The notes beneath the pieces were generated by a model. That model saw only the letters and a program-made list of their open reading frames with translations. It did not search any database and was not told the DNA's origin. Shown piece by piece: positions 23,055 through 30,995 of a DNA stretch of 64,000 nucleotides. Position 1 is the first letter of the stretch. Every line of letters begins with the position of its first letter. The position numbers and the translations under genes are program-made. Source of the DNA: Phlyctochytrium arcticum (lineage: Eukaryota; Chytridiomycota; Chytridiomycetes; Chytridiales; Chytridiaceae); contig JAHLKI010000002.1 of NCBI GenBank assembly GCA_025602905.1, forward strand, positions 434,001 through 498,000, read 5' to 3'.

Positions 23055-23399
23055 CTAATCTTCTATTACTATCACTTCTGACTCGATGACGTCATCCGCC
23101 GCTGCATCTTCCATCGTCACGTTTCTTGTCCAGATTTCCGTTAGTGTCAGGTATGAATCGCGAATATCCATCGGTAATGCCTTCACATCGACGCGGCTTT
23201 GTTTCCTTATGTTGAAAGCTAGTTTCTTTGATATTCCGCCGTCCTTCACTGATAATGAAGTTATATTCTTCTTCTTCATCTCTTGCTTGATATATTCTAA
23301 AGCTGCGGCGTGCTTCTTGACGACTCTATTCGCCGCATCGTATTCTGCTGATATGTCTAGGTTGATAAACTCCAATACTCGCTCCTCCAATCGACTCAT
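23055..23399 (-). CDS. small viral protein of unknown function (114 aa)
   Basis: The ORF starts at ATG 23399 and encodes a mostly helical, charged protein of 114 residues. It begins MSRLEERVLEFINLDISAEYD and has a lysine-rich middle (QEMKKKN) and an acidic C-terminus. I recognise no domain. A TATA-like GTATATAAAG lies about 65 bp upstream on the minus strand (near 23470), which supports a real promoter. It is the leftmost gene of the element and reads outward. Confidence 0.6.
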   Translation of the reverse strand: MSRLEERVLEFINLDISAEYDAANRVVKKHAAALEYIKQEMKKKNITSLSVKDGGISKKLAFNIRKQSRVDVKALPMDIRDSYLTLTEIWTRNVTMEDAAADDVIESEVIVIED

Positions 23400-23841
23400 T
23401 GCTCTTTGATGCTATTTGGCGCTCTTGATTCTAACTGAGGATATCTGAGGCAGGTTCGTCGCTTTATATACTCGTGATTGTATCGATACCTTTTCTTTGT
23501 ATGAATAGGAAAGAACCAATTGAATCTCTTGCCGCTTATTCGCTCCTAAGGACCCATGCTACATGTCGCTACTTGTCGCTACACTTTTAGCAAAAAGTCG
23601 GAAAATTACCACAAACGTAAAGTACACTTAAACGTTTATTACGTTTGTGGAAAAATCACGACTTTTTCAAATTGCTGAATATGATGAAGTGTGTGAAAGT
23701 GTGATTAGATGACCCTCACCGCATCAAAACGCAACGGGAATGAAATATTCACTTTTCAGGATCCATCCCTATCATCGAGATACGGATACCTCTTATTGAT
23801 TCTTTAGCTATTCTATAATTGATTCTTTATGATTCGGGCAT
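23400..23841. other. non-coding gap with an imperfect inverted repeat
   Basis: This 442-bp gap holds a hairpin-forming pair: 23592-23620 against 23639-23667, with 12 bp and 8 bp perfect blocks around a mismatched middle and an 18-nt loop. The word CTACTTGTCGCTACA-like repeat of GTCGCTAC occurs near 23565. Otherwise nothing is recognised. Confidence 0.6.
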
Positions 23842-24297
23842 TTAAAAAATACGCAACTCTCTACCTCCTAACTTGATAATGATTTCATCTTTCTCTTCGT
23901 GAAGAAGTAGTTTTATATATTCTGATGGCGGTAATATAAGCATATTCAAGAATATCTGTTTGGGTACTGCAAGTTTGTCTCCGATAAAGAAACTGACTTT
24001 TAAGTGTCGCTCATTAAGAATGAATACTGGAAACAAATTAGATCTGTAATCAACACCTTTTTTTCTAAGGTTTTCTAACGGCACTCGAAATGTTTCCAAT
24101 TGATGATCCAATCTTATATATTCCAAGACAACATCGATATTCTTCAAATCAGTTTCATTCAAGCCATCTAGATACAGAGATGAAAAGACTGCGTTTTCTG
24201 CTATAGAGACGACATGAAATATTCCGTCACTATCAGGTTCTATTCTCTTTAATGCGATATCTCCCATGTCAAATAACAACATTTTCTTGTTTAACAT
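23842..24297 (-). CDS. viral protein of unknown function (151 aa)
   Basis: The frame starts at ATG 24297 and encodes 151 residues with alternating hydrophobic strands, for example LRKKGVDYRSNLFPVF and VSFFIGDKLAVPKQIF, ending in GGRELRIF. The strand-rich pattern could be a small jelly-roll or structural protein, but I cannot assign it to a family. A TATA-like AAATATAAAAAG lies upstream on the minus strand (near 24375). It sits between an unknown gene and the tRNA-like sequence, next to the capsid gene. Confidence 0.6.
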   Translation of the reverse strand: MLNKKMLLFDMGDIALKRIEPDSDGIFHVVSIAENAVFSSLYLDGLNETDLKNIDVVLEYIRLDHQLETFRVPLENLRKKGVDYRSNLFPVFILNERHLKVSFFIGDKLAVPKQIFLNMLILPPSEYIKLLLHEEKDEIIIKLGGRELRIF

Positions 24298-24396
24298 TCT
24301 TCATGTTTTTAAAACTTGGATTGCAAACGCAAACGCACCATGTATCATACATTGCATTATTTGAAGCTTTTTATATTTCAAAGTCTGTTATTTTCG

Positions 24397-24470
24397 GCCG
24401 GCAGGGAGTCGAACCCTGCATCGGGAATGCGATGAAGAAACCTTATGATAACCTTTACACTACAGCCGGC
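24397..24470 (-). tRNA. tRNA-like sequence, non-canonical (possible degenerate tRNA)
   Basis: The minus strand has GCCGGC at both ends, a perfect A box (TAGTGTAAAGG, 24452-24462) and a perfect B box (GGTTCGACTCC, 24405-24415). Total length is 74 nt, normal for an intron-less tRNA. The T stem pairs well. However, the acceptor pairs only over five or six bases and no standard 5-bp anticodon stem with a 7-nt loop forms, so I cannot assign an anticodon. It may be a decayed tRNA or another Pol III transcript. It lies between two viral genes. Confidence 0.5.
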
Positions 24471-24517
24471 TTTTATTTCTTATCTTTATGTTTGTTTTTT
24501 AATATTCAATTTCTTGT

Positions 24518-25762
24518 CTAGATCACATCGACTAGTGTGCTAATTGATAGGGTAACGTTTTCAGAATATTGGAATTCCATGCGACAGTTTGTAGAAGGCT
24601 GTTGTCCTGCTTCGTGGATAGTAGTGATTTCCATAATACTGTCAGTATTAACAAATGACAAGGCCGCACTAGAAGATTCATCTATGCTCTGATATGAGAA
24701 ACCTGCGCTAAAGTCCTTGTTCTGATAGTCAGACAGTGAGGGTAAATCCATTTCACCCACTGCGGACAGGTAGTTGCCTTTAATCTGCGAAATGAGCAGT
24801 GTTTCTGGATTGGCAGGACCGTTGAGGAAACCAGTTGTACCATTTGGCGTGACAAGGTTTCCGATTTGGATGAACCACTCTTTCAAGCCCTTACTAGACG
24901 AAATTTCATTCTTGTCAAGTGCAGGATTTGCTAATAGGTCTTCATCAACAAAAGAAAAGTCAAAGGCTTTTAAACTCCGGACACCGTTCATGTGGATACG
25001 GTAAGTTTGACGAGTGGAACCGTTGCAAGCCAACTCTTGAGTGGAATATCTAGTGTAATCGTAGAACAGTTCCTTACCAGCCGCAATCGAACGCTGTACC
25101 GCCAATTGAAATTCGGGAGGGGGCTGAAATGTTGGTACCATAATACTAGTTTCACTGAATTTCACTTCATCAACAGTATTGTTTAAGAATACTAGAGCAG
25201 GATCGCGCAAGGTAATATAGTAATCTAGCGTTTGATTGGGGAGGGCCCACACATGAAACAAAGAGTCATTATCCGGGTGGTGTACACCGATTGGCATATG
25301 TGTAGAACATCCTGCCACACTGCTCGTTTCAAAAATATTTTTAACTCCATATCCAGATAATGACTTCAAGAATGTCTTTTGCGTCTTTGGTAGATACTTA
25401 TAGACAGTCTTGAGGTATTTAGGATAATTGTCGATTTTCTGCAATTCTTTGCTTCCGATACAGACTCGTACCGATTGAATCAAACCTTCCAGACCGATAC
25501 TGCTGTTGATGACCGTATTCCCTGAAACTGGTTGCCCATTCTTGAATACTTGTACTTTGAAATTCAACAGAAGATTCTGTAATTGAAGGGATCGAGATGC
25601 ATCGTGCAACGAGATTTTAATAGGTGCTGCTTGCCGGTTCTTGGACGTAAAAACATCTTGACCAATGGGATACCATTTATTGATTGATTCAAGGCGGGGA
25701 TTCGAATACGGCTGGGCAAAGCGATTAGAAGAAACCAACCAATTCTTAGGTACTTCTGCCAT
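24518..25762 (-). CDS. probable major capsid protein (double jelly-roll type)
   Basis: The ORF starts at ATG 25762 and encodes 414 residues. It is rich in beta-strand patterns, glycine/proline turns and aromatic residues, with stretches such as FHVWALPNQTLDYYITLRDP and SLKAFDFSFVDEDLLAN. There is no signal peptide or membrane segment. Its size, its position beside the penton-like and packaging genes, and the absence of any other large structural ORF make it the best capsid candidate. At 414 residues it is shorter than most Polinton or virophage capsids (about 550-650), so it may be a reduced form or a different jelly-roll protein. The call is inferred from context and composition, not from a diagnostic motif. 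Confidence 0.6.
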   Translation of the reverse strand: MAEVPKNWLVSSNRFAQPYSNPRLESINKWYPIGQDVFTSKNRQAAPIKISLHDASRSLQLQNLLLNFKVQVFKNGQPVSGNTVINSSIGLEGLIQSVRVCIGSKELQKIDNYPKYLKTVYKYLPKTQKTFLKSLSGYGVKNIFETSSVAGCSTHMPIGVHHPDNDSLFHVWALPNQTLDYYITLRDPALVFLNNTVDEVKFSETSIMVPTFQPPPEFQLAVQRSIAAGKELFYDYTRYSTQELACNGSTRQTYRIHMNGVRSLKAFDFSFVDEDLLANPALDKNEISSSKGLKEWFIQIGNLVTPNGTTGFLNGPANPETLLISQIKGNYLSAVGEMDLPSLSDYQNKDFSAGFSYQSIDESSSAALSFVNTDSIMEITTIHEAGQQPSTNCRMEFQYSENVTLSISTLVDVI

Positions 25763-25809
25763 GATTGATGCTGTGGTTGTTTACTATATGAATAAAAAAT
25801 AAAAAACAC

Positions 25810-26271
25810 TTATCCGAATATTCCTCCAAATTCATCATTTGAATATTGTGGAACAGGTGTTGCTTTTCGTGTAGCAACTGCTTTTTTTGGAACAACAGCC
25901 TTCTTTTTGGTATTCGATGTTGAAGAACGTTCCGCTTTTTTACGCGCTCTTTCTTCTTTCTTTTGTTGCTTTTCTTGTCTCTTTTTCTCTTCTAATTCAT
26001 TGACCAAATCATAGGCATCTTGAACACGTTTTCTTTCTTCTTGTATTCGTTTCTCTTCATCTCGTTTCTGCTGCATCTCTCTTAATTGTCGAGTTCGTTC
26101 TTTCTGCGCTTTGATCATATTCGCAGTCTGTTTCTTTTTCTTCACTTCTTGAATTGGTTCAGGTGGAGGTGAAGGTTCTTGTTCAACGGGTTGTTCAATT
26201 TCTTGTTCAACTTCTTCTTCAATGGGTTGCTCAGGTTCGATTGGTAGCTCATTTTCGTTATGGTCCGACAT
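25810..26271 (-). CDS. highly charged coiled-coil viral protein (153 aa)
   Basis: The ORF starts at ATG 26271. The first 45 residues are Glu/Pro-rich, with repeated EQP blocks. The centre is a long predicted coiled coil of alternating Lys, Arg, Glu and Gln (REMQQKRDEEKRIQEERKR). The C-terminal part is Lys-rich and could bind nucleic acid. It stands 47 bp from the capsid gene and 29 bp from the penton-like gene in the same direction, so it is probably co-expressed with structural genes. A core or scaffold role is possible but not shown. Confidence 0.6.
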   Translation of the reverse strand: MSDHNENELPIEPEQPIEEEVEQEIEQPVEQEPSPPPEPIQEVKKKKQTANMIKAQKERTRQLREMQQKRDEEKRIQEERKRVQDAYDLVNELEEKKRQEKQQKKEERARKKAERSSTSNTKKKAVVPKKAVATRKATPVPQYSNDEFGGIFG

Positions 26272-26300
26272 TGTTACTTGTATTCTACAAAAAAAATAAT

Positions 26301-27020
26301 TTATTGAATATCGCTTATGTCGTCAGCTATCAAGAAACGAATACTCAATGGTGAATTCAGGGCAAGTTCTTCACCTGTTTGTGAATCAATTAGATGAAAC
26401 TCCACTTTACTAATTGTATCATTACAAGGCAACCATTCACTATCATTGACGAAAGTGATGACATCACCGAATGAATCGGGGATGATTGTTGCAATGACGG
26501 TGCTAGCCGTATCATTGTAATCAGATAGATATCGAACACTTGGAACATTGATATTCGATGTCAAAAGAATCGGATATGAACCAGATAAATTGACACTATT
26601 TTTAAATGTGACGGTCTTTGCCATAGGCGATGCAGTTCGATTCGAATACCCAGAGACAGAATATGCGGTAGTCCCTTCCATACCTGGCAATATTTGAAAG
26701 TCTTTGTCTACAGCTGTTATAGTAATCTTTCGAGTAATTTGATTGTAACTTGACGAATATGCTTGACTCCCAGCTGTAGTCATCGAAGCGGCAACAGCTT
26801 GTGGGTAGTTTGCAACGGTATAGTTGCCATGAGGAATACTGGCTTTAATAGTGTTGGTATTCCCGTCTTCTTTGAAAGCGAATACGTTATTGGTACTGTT
26901 GATCAAATCGTAATCTTGAATAAAACTCACTGACAATATTTTCACAAATGAAACGTTACGCTTCTCTATATTGAACGAGCGACGCTTTAGAGAACAATAG
27001 GTCCACTCATTGATGGTCAT
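26301..27020 (-). CDS. probable penton/minor capsid protein
   Basis: The ORF starts at ATG 27020 and encodes 239 residues. The N-terminal third has IPHGNYTVANYPQAVAASM, a pattern recurrent in penton or minor capsid proteins of Polinton-like viruses and relatives (a Gly-Asn-Tyr turn followed by a helix). A strand-rich region follows, KITITAVDKDFQIL, then NSPLSIRFLIADD near the C-terminus, fitting a single jelly-roll. It lies next to the capsid-side genes and shares a 33-bp divergent promoter with the packaging ATPase. Assignment is by pattern and neighbourhood. Confidence 0.55.
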   Translation of the reverse strand: MTINEWTYCSLKRRSFNIEKRNVSFVKILSVSFIQDYDLINSTNNVFAFKEDGNTNTIKASIPHGNYTVANYPQAVAASMTTAGSQAYSSSYNQITRKITITAVDKDFQILPGMEGTTAYSVSGYSNRTASPMAKTVTFKNSVNLSGSYPILLTSNINVPSVRYLSDYNDTASTVIATIIPDSFGDVITFVNDSEWLPCNDTISKVEFHLIDSQTGEELALNSPLSIRFLIADDISDIQ

Positions 27021-27053
27021 GATGTCGTTTGTTATTATCTAAGTAATAAATAA

Positions 27054-27764
27054 ATGACGACGTACAAGGTAAAGCCCATATTCAATCCGAAAGCTATTGA
27101 AAGAGATCCTCGCGTCCCTGAGCCGTTACCGTCACATCCCATATGCACCACATTATGCGCTCCACGCAAATCTGGTAAGACGGGTTTGGTCATGGGTTTG
27201 ATTGAAGATTGTTATGCTGATAGATTCGACAGGACTATCATAATGTCAGATACCGTTCGTTATGACACGTGTATTCAACAATTTGCCAAGACAACGAAGC
27301 ATAAAAATGTTTATTTCAATGACGAAGTCTCAAATGATAGTATTTCAGCCATCGTGAAATACCAACAAGAGAATGATTGTGAGGATCGAATACTACTCTT
27401 CATAGATGACGCGGCGGATGGTGCTAGATCAAAAGAATTAGCGAAACAGCTTGACCTTTTATATACAAAGGGTCGACACTACAATATCAGTATTATAGTA
27501 TGTTGTCAATCCATTAAATCCCAACTAAGTGGTAAGCAAAAGGGTTGCACTACAGAATGGATTATATTCAAAAATAATAGGAAGGATTTTGAGACGTTAT
27601 CGGAGACGCTCGTGACCTCTCACGCGAGTAAAAAAGAAGTGCTTGAATACTTGATTGACTGTACTAGGACACCGTATTCATTTTGTCTCATTGATCTTTC
27701 AAAGAATACAGCTAGAGATATATACAAGTATTGCGAGGGTAACGTATTCAAAGACTACTTTTAG
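27054..27764 (+). CDS. A32/FtsK-HerA type DNA-packaging ATPase
   Basis: The protein has 236 residues, the normal size for packaging ATPases of small dsDNA viruses. It contains a Walker A motif in CAPRKSGKT (residues about 32-40) and a Walker B motif in ILLFIDDAADGA (about 122-133). A conserved glutamine, CCQSIKSQLS, follows about 40 residues later, as in the A32 family. It would drive genome translocation into preformed capsids. It starts at ATG 27054, 33 bp from the penton-like gene on the other strand, and its stop overlaps the next minus-strand gene by four bases. No damage is visible. Confidence 0.85.
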   Translation: MTTYKVKPIFNPKAIERDPRVPEPLPSHPICTTLCAPRKSGKTGLVMGLIEDCYADRFDRTIIMSDTVRYDTCIQQFAKTTKHKNVYFNDEVSNDSISAIVKYQQENDCEDRILLFIDDAADGARSKELAKQLDLLYTKGRHYNISIIVCCQSIKSQLSGKQKGCTTEWIIFKNNRKDFETLSETLVTSHASKKEVLEYLIDCTRTPYSFCLIDLSKNTARDIYKYCEGNVFKDYF

Positions 27765-28072
27765 TCACCGCTTAAATTAGTACTTAGTCGATCCACAAAC
27801 TTGTCACTTGAGGCATGAAGATCACTTAGTTTCTTGATACCTTTTCCCGTCTTGTTGGTTAGGTCATCCGCTGTTGATCGAATTTTCTCGTTGAAAAGTT
27901 CTGGGGACTCTTGAATTGACTTATTCACTCCTTGTATCAATTTAGAACCTTTATTAGCAAATCCGACAGCACTTGCAGCGAAACCGCGTGCACTTTTTAA
28001 ATGTGATGGAGCGTTATTCCAAAAGGTTTTGAGATTCTGCCTTCCCTTGGTTAAGAACTTGCCGAAGCTCAT
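27761..28072 (-). CDS. small basic viral protein, possible minor virion component (103 aa)
   Basis: I start it at ATG 28072 because the longer frame would need a TTG codon. The protein is basic and amphipathic: it opens MSFGKFLTKGRQNLKTFW, then has an Ala/Gly-rich helix (FAASAVGFANKGSKLIQGVN). Short proteins with such helices are found as minor virion or membrane-active proteins in Polinton-like viruses, but this one carries no diagnostic motif. Its stop overlaps the ATPase stop in a tail-to-tail arrangement. Confidence 0.5.
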   Translation of the reverse strand: MSFGKFLTKGRQNLKTFWNNAPSHLKSARGFAASAVGFANKGSKLIQGVNKSIQESPELFNEKIRSTADDLTNKTGKGIKKLSDLHASSDKFVDRLSTNLSGD

Positions 28073-28160
28073 ATTCGTAGAATGGGAGAGTTTACCTATA
28101 ACAGAGTAAAATTTTAAATAAGATTTCAATTAGATAAAGAAAGATACAGAGCGCCTAAAC

Positions 28161-29717
28161 ATGGTGTACAGAACGAATACGTTAGAGTTCATGGGTGTCA
28201 ATGATACACCCGGCCAAGTGAATGCTCAAGACAATCTCATTACGAATATTGTCGATGGGTATAAGTATGATTCATTCGGACGACCTGGGAAAGTCGTCAA
28301 GACATGGAATCACCTCACACAAAGATTGGATAATGGAAAATACAGTACCGTGGAACGTATGATGAACAACAATGTTGCAAAACCGTCACTGTCTGTTACG
28401 AATATGGCCAACACAGTCTATGCAACCAAGGCTTATAAGAATTATGAAGAATATAAGAACATTGAGTTGTCTTATAAAAAACAAAAAGACTTTTTAGATT
28501 CACTTATTCCAGAGAAATCACTTTCAGGTACTAATCGTTCCTTCATGCCAATTCCATCTGTCAATGGAGTCGTACCGCATTACAGCGATGAAGTAGCTGG
28601 TATGAGCGGAATTAGATTTGAGCCGCCTCGTAATATTAGGGAATTCCAACGACCGCCGCAAGGAACTGATTCAGTACCGCCTCCCATGGTTGAAACATTA
28701 CAAACTGTTATTCGACAAGACAATGAAACGGGACAAACATTCGCATCAGACGCAGCGGGAACCTTGAATCCAAACCCGATTCGTATTGATACAGAAAGAG
28801 AAAGAGTAGTTGAGTTGCCGGGAGGGTTTCCTCGAATACCGTCACCTGAGCCGGTACCAATTCCTTCGCCAATTGAACCGGAACCACCATCTCCAATCCC
28901 TACACCAGTTCCTCCCATCATCTTTGTGGATCCTGTTGATGTTGAGCCCACTAGGCAAGATATTGTACCTAATTACCGTTCACCATTTGTTGATCGACCG
29001 AATCGTACTCCTAATCGAGTGAATCCCATTCCGCCTCGGAGGCCGAGAAGATTGGTTCAAATGAATCCATCAGTAGTTGTTCATGGAGGAGAGGAAGTTG
29101 TACGTCCACGTCCTGTAACTCCGGATAGCCCTTCAGGCATAATCGGTGAAGAGTTAGAAGCTCGACGTGTGGAACATATTCCATCAAATGTTTCTCGTAT
29201 TAATCAACAGTCACCAACTAGAATAACAAGAATTGCAAGTTCCGTTCCAGCTCGTCGCGTGCAAGTAGATGTTGCAGATAGTCAAACTGCCCAAGTCATT
29301 CCACACGTTGATCCTACAGCGGTCTCTACATTGAATCAACCATCTGGTATTCAGCCTCTAGCAGACTTGAACCCGCGAAGAACTAGACGATTAGAAGACG
29401 AGTTGGTACAAGGACCTGCTAAACGCCGCAAGAAGAATACTAGACTCGAACCACCAGGTTTTGTGAATATTGAACGAACACCAAGTGCACGTCCTGCTGA
29501 ATTTTCACAACCGTTTCAATTCAATCCGAGACCAGTTGTAGTAGTACCACCGGCACCAACAGTTGTGTCAACACGAAGAATTGCACCAGTTCGACGAAAC
29601 CCTGGTGAACCCACTGGTACGGCCATCTTGAACCCTCGAAGAGCAGCAAGACAGCAGGAGCAATACGATAGAGACCTTATTGCGCCAGCTGCGGCGAAAC
29701 GTCAAAGACGGCGATAA
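28161..29717 (+). CDS. proline/arginine-rich viral protein of unknown function (518 aa)
   Basis: The ORF starts at ATG 28161. The first 150 residues look folded and helical (KAYKNYEEYKNIELSYKKQK). The remainder is disordered: a Pro-rich block of PSPEP/PIPSP words, then Arg-rich and Val-rich segments, ending AAAKRQRRR, a possible nuclear localisation signal. I do not recognise a family. The same protein is encoded, broken, in the second element copy (45930-46835), where ITRIASSVPARRV and the C-terminal KRQRR are kept. Conservation between two diverged copies argues that it is a real, selected gene. It is followed 24 bp later by the integrase. Confidence 0.75.
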   Translation: MVYRTNTLEFMGVNDTPGQVNAQDNLITNIVDGYKYDSFGRPGKVVKTWNHLTQRLDNGKYSTVERMMNNNVAKPSLSVTNMANTVYATKAYKNYEEYKNIELSYKKQKDFLDSLIPEKSLSGTNRSFMPIPSVNGVVPHYSDEVAGMSGIRFEPPRNIREFQRPPQGTDSVPPPMVETLQTVIRQDNETGQTFASDAAGTLNPNPIRIDTERERVVELPGGFPRIPSPEPVPIPSPIEPEPPSPIPTPVPPIIFVDPVDVEPTRQDIVPNYRSPFVDRPNRTPNRVNPIPPRRPRRLVQMNPSVVVHGGEEVVRPRPVTPDSPSGIIGEELEARRVEHIPSNVSRINQQSPTRITRIASSVPARRVQVDVADSQTAQVIPHVDPTAVSTLNQPSGIQPLADLNPRRTRRLEDELVQGPAKRRKKNTRLEPPGFVNIERTPSARPAEFSQPFQFNPRPVVVVPPAPTVVSTRRIAPVRRNPGEPTGTAILNPRRAARQQEQYDRDLIAPAAAKRQRRR

Positions 29718-29741
29718 ATGATTCTCATGAATTAATAGTAA

Positions 29742-30995
29742 ATGGAAGAACCTGTCATTAAATCTAGGTCATTACAATATTCGAAAGAGCTAACAGATCT
29801 AGATGCGCAACGATTAAAAGACTTTTATTACACCGACAAAAATCTATATGGTCGGGACCGCTTGTATTATTCTTATCGTCAACGCTATCCTGACTCTAAG
29901 ATCAGTCAAAGAGCTGTATTGAAATTCTTGAAAAAGCAAGACATATGGCAGCGTACCACTCGTCCGGTCGGATCAAAAGGATCTATCAGACCGATCCTGT
30001 CCTCGAAGCCAGGGACTTTTCAAATCGATACAGTGAATATGAGATCACATTCGTATAATGGATTTAATTATATTGTGAATTTAATCGACATCTTTAGTAA
30101 AAAATTGTATTCAAAAGCTCTTAAGGCGAATACTCAGCAAGAAGTTCGAGACTTTCTCGATGATGTGTTAGAAGACGGTGTCGAGATGGTCTATGTGAAC
30201 TCGGATAACGGATCTGAGTTCCAGAATTTGGTGCAGACGTTCGCAGAAGAGAATGGAATACAGTGGACTTTCAGCCGTCCTGGCAGACCGCAGTCTTCAT
30301 CGCATGTAGAAAGGGTCAATGGCTCACTTAAAAACATATTGTTTAAAAGTATTCAACTTGGAGATCCAGACTGGGTTAGCGCTCTTCCCAAAATTGTCCA
30401 GAATCTGAACACTAGCGCTATTCATTTTGGTAGCGGGAACATGACGACTCAACAGATATTAGATAATCCTGAAGCAGCTTATCAGAAACAATTAGTAGCA
30501 AGGACGAAAGGCAGAGGCACGAAATTGTTACCGGATTTGGCTATTGGGGACAAGGTGAGGAAGTTAACGCAGATTTCTAAGGTCGAGAAAAGGAGTAAAA
30601 AGGGTTATTTCAGCAAAGAGGTTTTTACTATTAGCAAAATTATCAAATCCACACGTCCCTCGTATCAAGATGCTTACAAGATTCAGAACTCGTTAGGGAA
30701 TGATATGTTTGGATTATATCCTGCGTACATGTTAAGAAAAGTAAATGAAGTAGAAAATCCTTTGCCTGAACCTGCAAATGTGAATACTGAAACTGAAGAA
30801 GAAACTGAAGAAGATGATGGTATTGAACGTTACGAAGTAGAAGCTATTTTGGACAAGAAAATTACACGACGAAAAATATTCTATTTAATACAATGGAAAG
30901 GTTATGAAGAACAGACGTGGGAACCAAAAGAGAATCTCGTCTTGGATAATTTCACGGACGAAATAGAGGATTTCGAGAGAGAATATAATCGCTAA
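29742..30995 (+). CDS. retroviral-type (rve) integrase with C-terminal chromodomain
   Basis: This is a 417-residue DDE integrase of the Polinton/Maverick and Ty3 type, expected to insert viral DNA into chromosomes. An N-terminal helix-turn-helix region (KISQRAVLKFLKKQDIW) precedes the catalytic core. The core has the first Asp in FQIDTVNM, the second in YVNSDNGSEFQ, and the Glu in SSSHVERVNGSLKN. A GPY/F-like module (LLPDLAIGDKVRKL) follows. The C-terminus is a chromodomain with YLIQWKGYEEQTWEPKENL, which can steer insertion to methylated histones. The gene is intact. Start ATG 29742; the stop overlaps the tyrosine recombinase stop by four bases. A second copy lies at 44742-45914. Confidence 0.9.
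   Translation: MEEPVIKSRSLQYSKELTDLDAQRLKDFYYTDKNLYGRDRLYYSYRQRYPDSKISQRAVLKFLKKQDIWQRTTRPVGSKGSIRPILSSKPGTFQIDTVNMRSHSYNGFNYIVNLIDIFSKKLYSKALKANTQQEVRDFLDDVLEDGVEMVYVNSDNGSEFQNLVQTFAEENGIQWTFSRPGRPQSSSHVERVNGSLKNILFKSIQLGDPDWVSALPKIVQNLNTSAIHFGSGNMTTQQILDNPEAAYQKQLVARTKGRGTKLLPDLAIGDKVRKLTQISKVEKRSKKGYFSKEVFTISKIIKSTRPSYQDAYKIQNSLGNDMFGLYPAYMLRKVNEVENPLPEPANVNTETEEETEEDDGIERYEVEAILDKKITRRKIFYLIQWKGYEEQTWEPKENLVLDNFTDEIEDFEREYNR

Noticed and set aside
24397..24470. Idea that the tRNA-like sequence is a UGA suppressor serving the TGA in the helicase
   Set aside because: TCA can be found in the right general area, but no anticodon stem forms around it and position 37 would not be a purine.
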